Origin: Paracoccaceae bacterium
GTDB lineage: Bacteria; Pseudomonadota; Alphaproteobacteria; Rhodobacterales; Rhodobacteraceae
Length of the DNA stretch: 6,628 nt
Assembly (NCBI GenBank): GCA_029881635.1
Contig: JAOUMG010000115.1
Span: 1 to 6,628 of the forward strand
Direction: 5' to 3'
How positions within the stretch are numbered: position 1 is the first letter of the stretch; every line of letters begins with the position of its first letter. Positions 1 to 5,415 of the stretch are shown here, piece by piece. Made by a program: the position numbers and the translations under genes. The notes under the pieces were generated by a model. That model was given only the letters and a program-made list of their open reading frames with translations, was not told the origin of the DNA and ran no database searches.

Positions 1-86
1 TTGATGATGTATTGAGCAAACATTCATTTTTGTTGTGATCCGGACCGTTGTAGCCTTGCCGAAGCTTAGAGTTTCAGCAGGAAGAA

Positions 87-92
87 AAGGAG
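87..92 (+). promoter_or_regulatory. Strong Shine-Dalgarno site (AAGGAG) for the 75-aa membrane protein
   Basis: AAGGAG lies 6 bases before the ATG at 99, which is near-ideal spacing. It is the main reason to accept the short downstream reading frame as a real gene. No convincing -35/-10 pair was recognised in bases 1-86, so the promoter may lie further left or be of an unfamiliar type. Confidence 0.7.
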
Positions 93-98
93 ACTGCC

Positions 99-326
99 AT
101 GAGTTCGGCTATTTGCAACGATCATATTCCCGGACCCGCCTCGGGGGCTAACGGCCAGATGCTGATTTGGGCGGGGTTGGTGGTTTTGGGTATTCTGATA
201 GGATTTTCTGCATCCCAGATCGGATCAGCGCGCGCGCTGAACCCGGACAATCCCTTGCCCCATGCCGGGATCGGCGCTGTCGAAGACTGGCACGGCAATG
301 TCAGGCGTTCTGTGCCCGTCAATTGA
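99..326 (+). CDS. Small single-pass membrane protein, unknown function
   Basis: This frame encodes 75 residues that I do not recognise as a named family. Residues 1-20 are polar and lack Lys or Arg. Residues 21-37 (MLIWAGLVVLGILIGFS) form one strongly hydrophobic stretch suited to an inner-membrane helix. The rest is a short hydrophilic tail with Arg at 45, 69 and 70. By the positive-inside rule the C-terminus would face the cytoplasm, which is an inference. Residues 43-46 (SARA) resemble a signal-peptidase site, but the lack of positive charge before the hydrophobic segment argues against a normal exported protein. The start is chosen because AAGGAG precedes it by 6 bases. Overlapping frames on both strands have no such support. 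The gene ends 21 bases before the convergent dddP stop, with a hairpin between them. I cannot say whether it is linked to DMSP metabolism. Confidence 0.65.
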   Translation: MSSAICNDHIPGPASGANGQMLIWAGLVVLGILIGFSASQIGSARALNPDNPLPHAGIGAVEDWHGNVRRSVPVN

Positions 327-337
327 TGCGCGACGCG

Positions 338-360
338 GGGTCAGGCACTATGCCTGACCC
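338..360. terminator. Perfect 10-bp inverted repeat at the dddP stop codon; possible bidirectional terminator
   Basis: GGGTCAGGCA (338-347) and TGCCTGACCC (351-360) are exact reverse complements separated by three bases. Those three bases are the dddP stop codon (TAG on the - strand). The arm at 351-360 also encodes the last three residues of DddP (Gly-Gln-Ala). The repeat starts 11 bases after the stop of the small + strand gene, so RNA from either direction would fold into the same GC-rich hairpin. Neither strand has a T-run after the stem, so it is not a canonical intrinsic terminator. It could act as a weak or factor-assisted terminator, protect mRNA 3' ends, or be a protein-binding palindrome. 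Confidence 0.55.
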
Positions 361-1691
361 ATCAGAGCTTTGTCGAAAGGATATTTCGTCAGGTTTTCGT
401 ACCCGGTGTCGGTGATCAGCACCTGCTCTTCAAGTTTGATTGAAAAGTCACCGCCTTCGGGTGAAACGAGCGCTTCGACACACAATACCATGCCGGGTTC
501 GATCAGGTAGTCGAAAGCGCCGTCATTCCAAGCTTCCGGGTAGCTTACCAACGGCCATTCGTCGCATAGACCGGCCCCATGCATCTTGCATCCGTATTTC
601 TGTTTCTGGAACTGATCGTCGAGCGTATGGCCGCCAAAGACCAGTTCCTTGATGCTGACGCCGGGTTTGAGCATATCCATGTTGGTCATGATATGTTCAT
701 GCGCGTGGCGCATGGCGTAGATCATCGAATTGGTGGGCTTTGCGTCGCCCACCCACCAGGTGCGCGAAATGTCGATGCAGATGCCGTAGGAACCGATCAG
801 ATCGGTGTCAAAGGCGACAATTTCGTTCGGCTGGATGATGCGTGGGCCACATTCCTGGAACCAAGGATTGGTGCGTGGGCCTGATGCGAGAAGGCGGGTC
901 TCGATCCATTCGCCGCCGCGTTTGATGTTTTCGGCGTGCAGGACGGCCCAGACGTCGTCTTCGGACATGTTTCCCTGCGGCACACCTTCGCGGCAGGCTT
1001 TTTCCATTGCTGCCATCGACTTTTCGCAGGCATCATGGGCGCATCGCATCGCAAGGATTTCATCCGGTCCCTTGATGGCGCGGGTTTTTTCGGTGCATTC
1101 CTCGCCTTCCTCCACGGTAAAGCCCGCAGCATCAAGCGCGCGCAGGCCCTGAACCATGATCTTGTCCACCCCAAGCCTGCGGTTGGAACCGGCATGGGCG
1201 CGCATCAGCTCATCAACTTCGGCCACGAATTTGCTGGCCACCGGATGGCCCCGGTCACCGGTGGTGAAATAGAACATCGACGCGCCTGACCGGCTTTCGC
1301 GTACCAGCGGGTTGAAATCGGTGAGGAAGGGAGAGTTCTTGTAGTCCCAGATCACCATATAGCCATCGGCGCAGAGAAGCACGGCGCGGAAGGGGTTATG
1401 GGTATTCCAAAGCTGCATGTTGGTGCTGTCGGTGGCGTAGCGGATGTTGAGGGGGTCGAACAAAAGGATCCCCCCCCAGCCCCGGTCGACGATCGCCTGG
1501 GTCAGCCGCTTCCAGCGAAACTCGCGCATGTTTTGCAGGTTGGGCAAGGTCAGCCCGGCGGCCTCCCATTCGCGGAAGGCCAATTGCGTCGGCCCGATCT
1601 CGACCCTGTTATTGTCGTTGGGGCTGCCATCGGGAAGGGTCTCGCCCTTGGTCGGGTCGATCTTGCGGTGGTCTGAATAATGCTGGTCCAT
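348..1691 (-). CDS. dddP: DMSP lyase DddP (M24 peptidase fold)
   Basis: DddP cleaves dimethylsulfoniopropionate (DMSP) into dimethyl sulfide, acrylate and a proton in the cytoplasm of roseobacters. It uses a metal centre built on the M24 creatinase/aminopeptidase-P fold. The protein has 447 residues, the length of characterised DddP enzymes. The published metal ligands are all at their published positions: Asp295 and Asp297 (FDTD), Asp307, His371, Glu406 and Glu421. Tyr366 and Asp377, implicated in catalysis in the Ruegeria lacuscaerulensis enzyme, are also in register. This residue match separates it from ordinary M24 peptidases. The N-terminal half is the creatinase-like domain, and the catalytic domain begins near residue 200. 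The ATG at 1691 is preceded by AGAGGG with 6-base spacing. The gene is divergent from the DUF3445 gene and convergent with the small membrane gene. No acrylate-catabolism gene (acuI, acuK) or DMSP transporter lies in the window. Confidence 0.97.
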   Translation of the reverse strand: MDQHYSDHRKIDPTKGETLPDGSPNDNNRVEIGPTQLAFREWEAAGLTLPNLQNMREFRWKRLTQAIVDRGWGGILLFDPLNIRYATDSTNMQLWNTHNPFRAVLLCADGYMVIWDYKNSPFLTDFNPLVRESRSGASMFYFTTGDRGHPVASKFVAEVDELMRAHAGSNRRLGVDKIMVQGLRALDAAGFTVEEGEECTEKTRAIKGPDEILAMRCAHDACEKSMAAMEKACREGVPQGNMSEDDVWAVLHAENIKRGGEWIETRLLASGPRTNPWFQECGPRIIQPNEIVAFDTDLIGSYGICIDISRTWWVGDAKPTNSMIYAMRHAHEHIMTNMDMLKPGVSIKELVFGGHTLDDQFQKQKYGCKMHGAGLCDEWPLVSYPEAWNDGAFDYLIEPGMVLCVEALVSPEGGDFSIKLEEQVLITDTGYENLTKYPFDKALMGQA

Positions 1692-1814
1692 GGGGTGCCC
1701 TCTTGTTTGATCACAGGATGAAGCGCGAAGACTGCCCGTGTCCGTTCCGAAAGCGACCTGCGTTCAGTCCGTTTCCGGCTTTCCTTCCGGCATTGCGCTT
1801 TGCTAGGAAAGGCT
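1692..1814. promoter_or_regulatory. Divergent intergenic region between dddP and the DUF3445/methyltransferase unit
   Basis: This 123-base segment must hold the 5' regions of both divergent units. The dddP ribosome site AGAGGG occupies 1698-1703 (- strand). The heptamer TTCCGGC occurs twice in direct orientation (1773-1779 and 1785-1791), 12 bases apart. A related TTCCG occurs at 1745-1749, and a TGATCA palindrome at 1708-1713. No clear sigma-70 -35/-10 pair was recognised on either strand. The repeats are candidates for a regulator site, but such short GC-rich words can occur by chance. Confidence 0.45.
1805..1808 (+). promoter_or_regulatory. Shine-Dalgarno site deciding the DUF3445 start
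   Basis: AGGA, inside AGGAAAGG (1805-1812), lies 6 bases before the ATG at 1815. It supports that ATG over the in-frame TTG at 1800, whose first codons would overlap this site. Confidence 0.6.
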
Positions 1815-2621
1815 ATGGAACACGCCTTGCAATCCTTTCTGCCTTACGCCCCATGGGCTGATCCGGTGGCGCGCAAACTGCCCGGCGTACGCCCGCTGGA
1901 AATTGCTGACTGGATTGTCACCGACGATGCATTTGATGCGCAGATGCGGTTGCGTGATCGGTTGATTGCGGCAAATCCGGATGCGGTGCTGCGTATGGAT
2001 GAGGCGGCACGCCCCGCAGCAGTTGAGCTGTTGAATATGGTGGCTGACGCTTTGGCTGGGATCCAAGGCTACAGCCATGAGGCTGCGGGTCTGCGGCGGC
2101 CCGACGGTGTTGTGGTGCCGCTGGACCGAAACGACCCGATGGCAACGCTCGGAAAGCTCTGTCAGGACGATTTCTGCATTCTGGAAAAGCGTGGGTCAGA
2201 GCATGTGCTGACCGCGGCGGTTTTGTGTTTTCCGGCAAGCTGGTCACTGGCCCAGAAATTCCTGCGGCCCCTGATCAGTATTCATGAGCCGGTGGCGAGC
2301 TATGATGAGGATATTGCCCGCCGGGTGCAGCGGTTGTTTGACGCAGTTCGGGTAGGGCAGGTGCTGTGGCGCGCCAATTCGCTGTTATATGCCGACCCCG
2401 ATCTTCACCAGCCGCGCAATGAGGGCGAAAGCCGGCCGCGTCCCGGCCCAGCCGCGCCTTATGTTCGGTCTGAACGCCAGTGTTTGCGACGGTTACCGAT
2501 AAGTGGGGCGGTGGTGTTTTCGATCCATACCTGGGTTGTGCACCGCAAGGATCTGACAGCCGAGCAGGAGGGGGATTTGCAGCGTCATATGCCCGGGGCC
2601 AAGCCGGAGCCCGCCCAATGA
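1815..2621 (+). CDS. DUF3445 family protein; heme-dependent oxidative N-demethylase alpha-subunit-like
   Basis: The 268-residue product resembles the DUF3445 family. Its characterised member is the heme-binding, PAS-fold alpha subunit of heme-dependent oxidative N-demethylase (HODM) from Pseudomonas, which oxidises dimethylamine to methylamine and formaldehyde. Family-like blocks in order are ADWIVTDD (31-38), LEKRGSEHVLTAAVLCFPASW (123-143), the IHEPVASYDEDIARRV stretch (156-171), ADPDLHQPR (193-201) and RSERQCLRRLPISGAVVFSI (218-237). There is no signal peptide or membrane segment. The ATG at 1815 is preferred because AGGA lies 6 bases upstream. The stop overlaps the methyltransferase start as ATGA, so the two genes are probably translated together. 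The usual HODM partners (flavin/iron-sulfur reductase and folate-binding subunits) do not follow it, so this may be a stand-alone member with another substrate. The family call is fairly sure; the substrate is unknown. Confidence 0.83.
   Translation: MEHALQSFLPYAPWADPVARKLPGVRPLEIADWIVTDDAFDAQMRLRDRLIAANPDAVLRMDEAARPAAVELLNMVADALAGIQGYSHEAAGLRRPDGVVVPLDRNDPMATLGKLCQDDFCILEKRGSEHVLTAAVLCFPASWSLAQKFLRPLISIHEPVASYDEDIARRVQRLFDAVRVGQVLWRANSLLYADPDLHQPRNEGESRPRPGPAAPYVRSERQCLRRLPISGAVVFSIHTWVVHRKDLTAEQEGDLQRHMPGAKPEPAQ
2618..2621 (+). promoter_or_regulatory. ATGA stop/start overlap (translational coupling)
   Basis: The DUF3445 stop (TGA, 2619-2621) shares bases with the methyltransferase start (ATG, 2618-2620). 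Four-base overlaps of this kind are typical of coupled operon genes and indicate that the two products are made together. Confidence 0.75.
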
Positions 2622-3820
2622 ATGAGGTTGCCGCACAATATGAGGCCTATCCTTACCCTGAACGCGATCCGGCGGATGAACGCAAGCGACTGATAACCGG
2701 ATCGCCGTCGCATCCTTTGGAGATTGATCACTTTGTATTCGGCGGGATGCGCGATTGGGCGCAGCCCTTGCGGGCACTTGTGGCCGGTGGCGGCACAGGG
2801 GATGCGCTGATCCAGATGGCGGCTGTTCTGACATCGGCGGGGCGGCCCTATGAGATCACCTATCTCGATCTGTCACAGGCGTCGCGCAAGGTCGCCGAAG
2901 CGCGGGCAGAAGTGCGCGGCTTGAAAGGGATCAAGTTCGTCACCGGCAGTTTGCTGGATGCGCCGGAACTGGGTCAGTTCGACTACATCGATTGTTGTGG
3001 TGTTCTGCATCACTTGCCCGATCCTCAGGAAGGGTTCGATGCGCTGGGCCGCGCGCTTGCGCCTACGGGCGGCATGGGGCTGATGGTCTATGCACCCTAT
3101 GGCCGGAGCGGGGTCTATCCGCTGCAAGAAGCCTTTGGTGCCCTGACCGCAGGTCTGGACCCCAAAGCGCGGCTGGCCATGGCGCGCGCCATTTATTCGC
3201 GATTGCCGGGTGGGCACCCATTTCGCCGCAATCCGCATTTGTCGGATCATGAACAAAGCGACGCGGGATTTTACGATCTGCTTTTGCATTCGCAGGACCG
3301 TCCCTTTCTGATTGGTGAGGTGATTTCATCGCTGGATGCGGCTGGGCTGACCTATGCTGGATCGCCGCAGGCGGGGCTTTACGATCTTGCCGCGATGCTG
3401 CCAGAAGGCGTGGGCACGCACGAAATGCTGGATCTGCGTCAGCAGATGACATTGGCCGAAAAGCTGAACGGAACCATCCGGACCCATGTTCTCTATGCCA
3501 AGCCAGAAGGGGCTAAGGTGGTGGTTGCAGGCAAGGACCCGCTGTCAGTGCCCCATCTGAAAGGCGTGAGCGGGGCTGACATCGCCAGTCAGGTGGAAAA
3601 ACACGGGCGCCTGACGATCACCCAGAATGGCGAAAAACAGGTGGTTGCGGTTGTACGGGAAGTAGCGCCGTTTTTGCGTCAAGTAGATGGGCGCAGGAGC
3701 TTGAAAGACATTGCATCCGCTGCCAAGATCGATGTTTTCGGGTTTTCATCTCTTTGGCGCCCGGTCGAGCGGGTTTTAACCGGCGCCGGGATACTGGTGT
3801 ATTCGCGGTTGCTGACCTGA
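2618..3820 (+). CDS. Class I SAM-dependent methyltransferase with C-terminal extension, target unknown
   Basis: The 400-residue protein transfers a methyl group from S-adenosylmethionine to an unknown acceptor. Near the N-terminus is a Tyr/Pro-rich motif, YEAYPYPERDPADE (8-21). The Rossmann core follows: glycine-rich motif I VAGGGTGD (55-62), an acidic ribose-binding Asp84 in YLDLSQ, and the post-motif segment GVLHHLPDP (128-136). After residue 300 there is a roughly 100-residue region with no catalytic motif, including VDGRRSLKDIASAAK (356-370). It is perhaps a small helical or winged-helix domain, faintly like PqqD-type peptide-binding modules. The start is the ATG in the ATGA overlap with the DUF3445 gene, with GGAG (2606-2609) 8 bases upstream. 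The frame is open to 2480, but that extension lies inside the upstream gene. Reinitiation or coupled translation is likely, implying matched expression. Small-molecule, protein and tRNA targets all remain possible. Confidence 0.85.
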   Translation: MNEVAAQYEAYPYPERDPADERKRLITGSPSHPLEIDHFVFGGMRDWAQPLRALVAGGGTGDALIQMAAVLTSAGRPYEITYLDLSQASRKVAEARAEVRGLKGIKFVTGSLLDAPELGQFDYIDCCGVLHHLPDPQEGFDALGRALAPTGGMGLMVYAPYGRSGVYPLQEAFGALTAGLDPKARLAMARAIYSRLPGGHPFRRNPHLSDHEQSDAGFYDLLLHSQDRPFLIGEVISSLDAAGLTYAGSPQAGLYDLAAMLPEGVGTHEMLDLRQQMTLAEKLNGTIRTHVLYAKPEGAKVVVAGKDPLSVPHLKGVSGADIASQVEKHGRLTITQNGEKQVVAVVREVAPFLRQVDGRRSLKDIASAAKIDVFGFSSLWRPVERVLTGAGILVYSRLLT

Positions 3821-3833
3821 TACCTGAAAGCCT

Positions 3834-3872
3834 TTGCCTTCTGTTGGTGTTTCCGCAAACTGCTGAAGGCAA
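3834..3872. other. Inverted repeat in the convergent spacer; weak terminator candidate
   Basis: TTGCCTTC (3834-3841) pairs with GAAGGCAA (3865-3872) around a 23-base interval. That interval holds a small inner stem, GTTT/AAAC (3849-3852 with 3857-3860). It begins 13 bases after the methyltransferase stop, where a transcription end is expected. There is no T-run after it, and the large loop makes it weak. The rest of the 131-base spacer (3821-3951) shows no gene. Confidence 0.3.
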
Positions 3873-3939
3873 TAACCATCCTGCTGAGCAACCCTGAGTC
3901 TGGGTCATGATTCTTTCTGGCAGGGTGGTCGCCATCCAA

Positions 3940-3956
3940 GGTAACTTTGCGTTACC
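3940..3956. other. Short inverted repeat enclosing the P450 stop codon
   Basis: GGTAAC (3940-3945) and GTTACC (3951-3956) form a 6-bp stem with a 5-base loop. The right arm contains the stop codon of the P450 gene (TAA, 3952-3954 on the - strand). There is no T-run, so a terminator role is uncertain. The repeat is short enough to be chance. Confidence 0.25.
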
Positions 3957-5175
3957 GGCAGGGGCTAAACCGAGCAATCTGTCGGGTGACGTTATCAAAG
4001 TTTGCGTTTCGTCCCAAATGCGGTGGTTCCGGCAGGTCGATGCGCGCGGTTCTGGACAGGATCGCGTCTGCGGCGATCTGGGTTTCCATACGGGCCAGTG
4101 CCGATCCAAGGCACATATGTGCCCCCTGACCAAAGGCCAAGTGGCGGTTGGGCTGCCGGTCAGGGCGGAAACTGTCTGGGTCATCAAACACCGCAGGGTC
4201 GCAGTTGGCCGCAGTCAGCCAGACGACGACAAGTGCGCCTTTGGGTATCGTCTGGCCGTGCATTGTCACATCCTGAAGCGCAAACCGGTCGACATTGCGG
4301 ATCGAATTGCGCATTCGCAGCGTTTCCTCGACCGCGCCAGAGACTGGCAAATCGCCTCGGCGCAACAAATGCGCCTGTTCGGGAAAGGCATCCAGAAGCC
4401 GCACGAAATTCGTGATCAGGTTTGTGGTCGTTTCATTTCCGGCGAGTAACAGAAGCATTGCCATCGACAGAACTTCGTCCTCGGTCAGGCGTTGGCCTTC
4501 GACCTCGACTGTCTCAAACGCGGTGAGCAGATCGCCTTCGTGTCCCTTGCTCCGCCGTTCCGAAAGGAACTTGCGAAAGTAGTCGGTCATTTCGATACCC
4601 GCACGGCGACCGGTTTCAACCGTTGCCGGGTCAATTTCAGGTAACCAGGTCACGGCGCCGGAATTTTCGCCCAAGACGGCCGTCCATTTTCGGATCATCG
4701 GCATATCGCTTCGCGGCAGGCCAAGCACAGCGCAGATCATCGCGACAGTAATCTCAGCGGCGAAGTCTTCGACCAGATCGAAAGTGTCAACTCCAAGCGC
4801 AAAGGCCATGCGTTCATCGACAACTTTCTGGACGGCCGGCCGGAAGCTTTCGATTGCCTTGGCCATGAAGACACGGTTGCCGATCATGCGAAGACGGCGA
4901 TGCTTATCCCCGGTCGCAGAGATCATGTTATTGAACAAGAATCCCAAATTGGCATCGGCAATGTCGCCACTACCCTGCAAGCTTCGATCTGACGAAAAAA
5001 GGTCGGGCGACAGCAGCACATGGCGGACGTCATCGTAGCGAAAGATGTGCCAGCTTTCGATCAGCCCCGGTGACAGTGCGTAGACCGGATGATGTTCGCG
5101 CATGGCAGCCAGAACCGGATACGGATCCTCGCGAAAACCGTCGTTTGCCAAGGCATCGAATTGGCGGTGCGGCAT
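3952..5175 (-). CDS. Cytochrome P450 monooxygenase, soluble bacterial class
   Basis: The 407-residue length and lack of a membrane anchor are typical of soluble bacterial P450s, which take electrons from a ferredoxin and reductase to hydroxylate small organic substrates. All signatures are intact. The C-helix HRRLR (92-96) gives the heme-propionate contacts. The I-helix LLLAGNETTT (242-251) carries the oxygen-activating acid Glu248 and Thr249. The ExxR motif is E284-T285-L286-R287. The heme loop FGQGAHMCLG (348-357) supplies the thiolate ligand Cys355. The segment after ExxR reads MRNSIRN instead of the common Pro-containing form, so the substrate pocket may be unusual. The ATG at 5175 follows GAGGTG (5183-5188, - strand) with 7-base spacing; an ATG at 5190 is closed two codons later. 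No ferredoxin or reductase is in the window. The CYP family and substrate cannot be assigned by eye. Confidence 0.96.
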   Translation of the reverse strand: MPHRQFDALANDGFREDPYPVLAAMREHHPVYALSPGLIESWHIFRYDDVRHVLLSPDLFSSDRSLQGSGDIADANLGFLFNNMISATGDKHRRLRMIGNRVFMAKAIESFRPAVQKVVDERMAFALGVDTFDLVEDFAAEITVAMICAVLGLPRSDMPMIRKWTAVLGENSGAVTWLPEIDPATVETGRRAGIEMTDYFRKFLSERRSKGHEGDLLTAFETVEVEGQRLTEDEVLSMAMLLLLAGNETTTNLITNFVRLLDAFPEQAHLLRRGDLPVSGAVEETLRMRNSIRNVDRFALQDVTMHGQTIPKGALVVVWLTAANCDPAVFDDPDSFRPDRQPNRHLAFGQGAHMCLGSALARMETQIAADAILSRTARIDLPEPPHLGRNANFDNVTRQIARFSPCR

Positions 5176-5182
5176 TCCAAAT

Positions 5183-5188
5183 CACCTC
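5183..5188 (-). promoter_or_regulatory. Shine-Dalgarno site (GAGGTG) of the P450 gene
   Basis: Read on the - strand, GAGGTG lies 7 bases before the ATG at 5175 and fixes that start. The in-frame upstream ATG (5188-5190) meets TGA after one more codon, so it cannot be used. Confidence 0.65.
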
Positions 5189-5243
5189 ATGTTTAGACCG
5201 TTTCCATGTGTCGCCACCAAAATAGATTGCGAATGAGGTCGAG

Positions 5244-5263
5244 ATTACCAGAATTCTGATAAT
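5244..5263. promoter_or_regulatory. 20-bp imperfect palindrome upstream of the P450; candidate operator
   Basis: The two 10-base halves match as inverted repeats at 9 of 10 positions around a perfect CAGAATTCTG core (5249-5258). The one mismatch pairs 5248 with 5259. The site lies 69-88 bases upstream of the P450 ATG and about 105 bases beyond the glnA terminator, so it is placed to control the P450. Its size and symmetry suit a dimeric repressor or activator. No regulator gene is in the window and the motif was not recognised as a named operator. Confidence 0.5.
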
Positions 5264-5369
5264 TGCCATCGTGTATCTGCCCGGCGCATGCTTTTCTCTG
5301 CGATTGCTCCGTTCTGGGTGGTTCATTCAATGTGGCTGGATCTGGGGAAAAACCACCGAGGATCAAACG

Positions 5370-5395
5370 AAAAGGCCCCGTCTCCGGGGCCTTTT
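5370..5395 (-). terminator. Rho-independent terminator of glnA
   Basis: AAAAGGCCCCG (5370-5380) and CGGGGCCTTTT (5385-5395) form a perfect 11-bp stem with a 4-base loop. On the - strand the stem ends in TTTT followed by C and TTT, 20 bases after the glnA stop. This is a classic intrinsic terminator. The + strand side also ends in TTTT, so it could work in both directions. It separates glnA transcription from the P450 gene that follows on the same strand. Confidence 0.92.
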
Positions 5396-5415
5396 GTAAC
5401 GATATCACCCGTATC

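Noticed and set aside
348..1691. Creatinase or Xaa-Pro aminopeptidase instead of DddP
   Set aside because: The fold is shared, but the length and the exact register of Asp295, Asp297, Asp307, Tyr366, His371, Asp377, Glu406 and Glu421 match characterised DMSP lyases.
1800..1814. TTG start five codons upstream for the DUF3445 protein
   Set aside because: The ribosome site AGGA at 1805-1808 falls inside this extension and is correctly spaced for the ATG at 1815.
2480..2617. Upstream extension of the methyltransferase reading frame
   Set aside because: It lies inside the DUF3445 coding region, its translation is Gly-rich and unlike a domain, and the ATG at 2618 has a classic ATGA overlap and begins directly before the family-like YPYPERDP motif.
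3618..4187. 189-residue frame on the - strand across the convergent spacer
   Set aside because: It overlaps the methyltransferase and P450 genes in another frame, resembles no protein family, and has the composition of a shadow frame in GC-rich DNA.
5244..5263. lux box (quorum-sensing operator) reading of the palindrome
   Set aside because: The size fits, but the half-sites do not carry the usual CTG...CAG arrangement of LuxR-type boxes and no luxR or luxI gene is in view, so it is kept as an unnamed palindrome.
5030..5326. 98-residue frame on the - strand upstream of and into the P450 gene
   Set aside because: Most of it overlaps the P450 5' end in another frame, and the Arg/Ser-rich product resembles no family. 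The spacer is better explained as a regulatory region.
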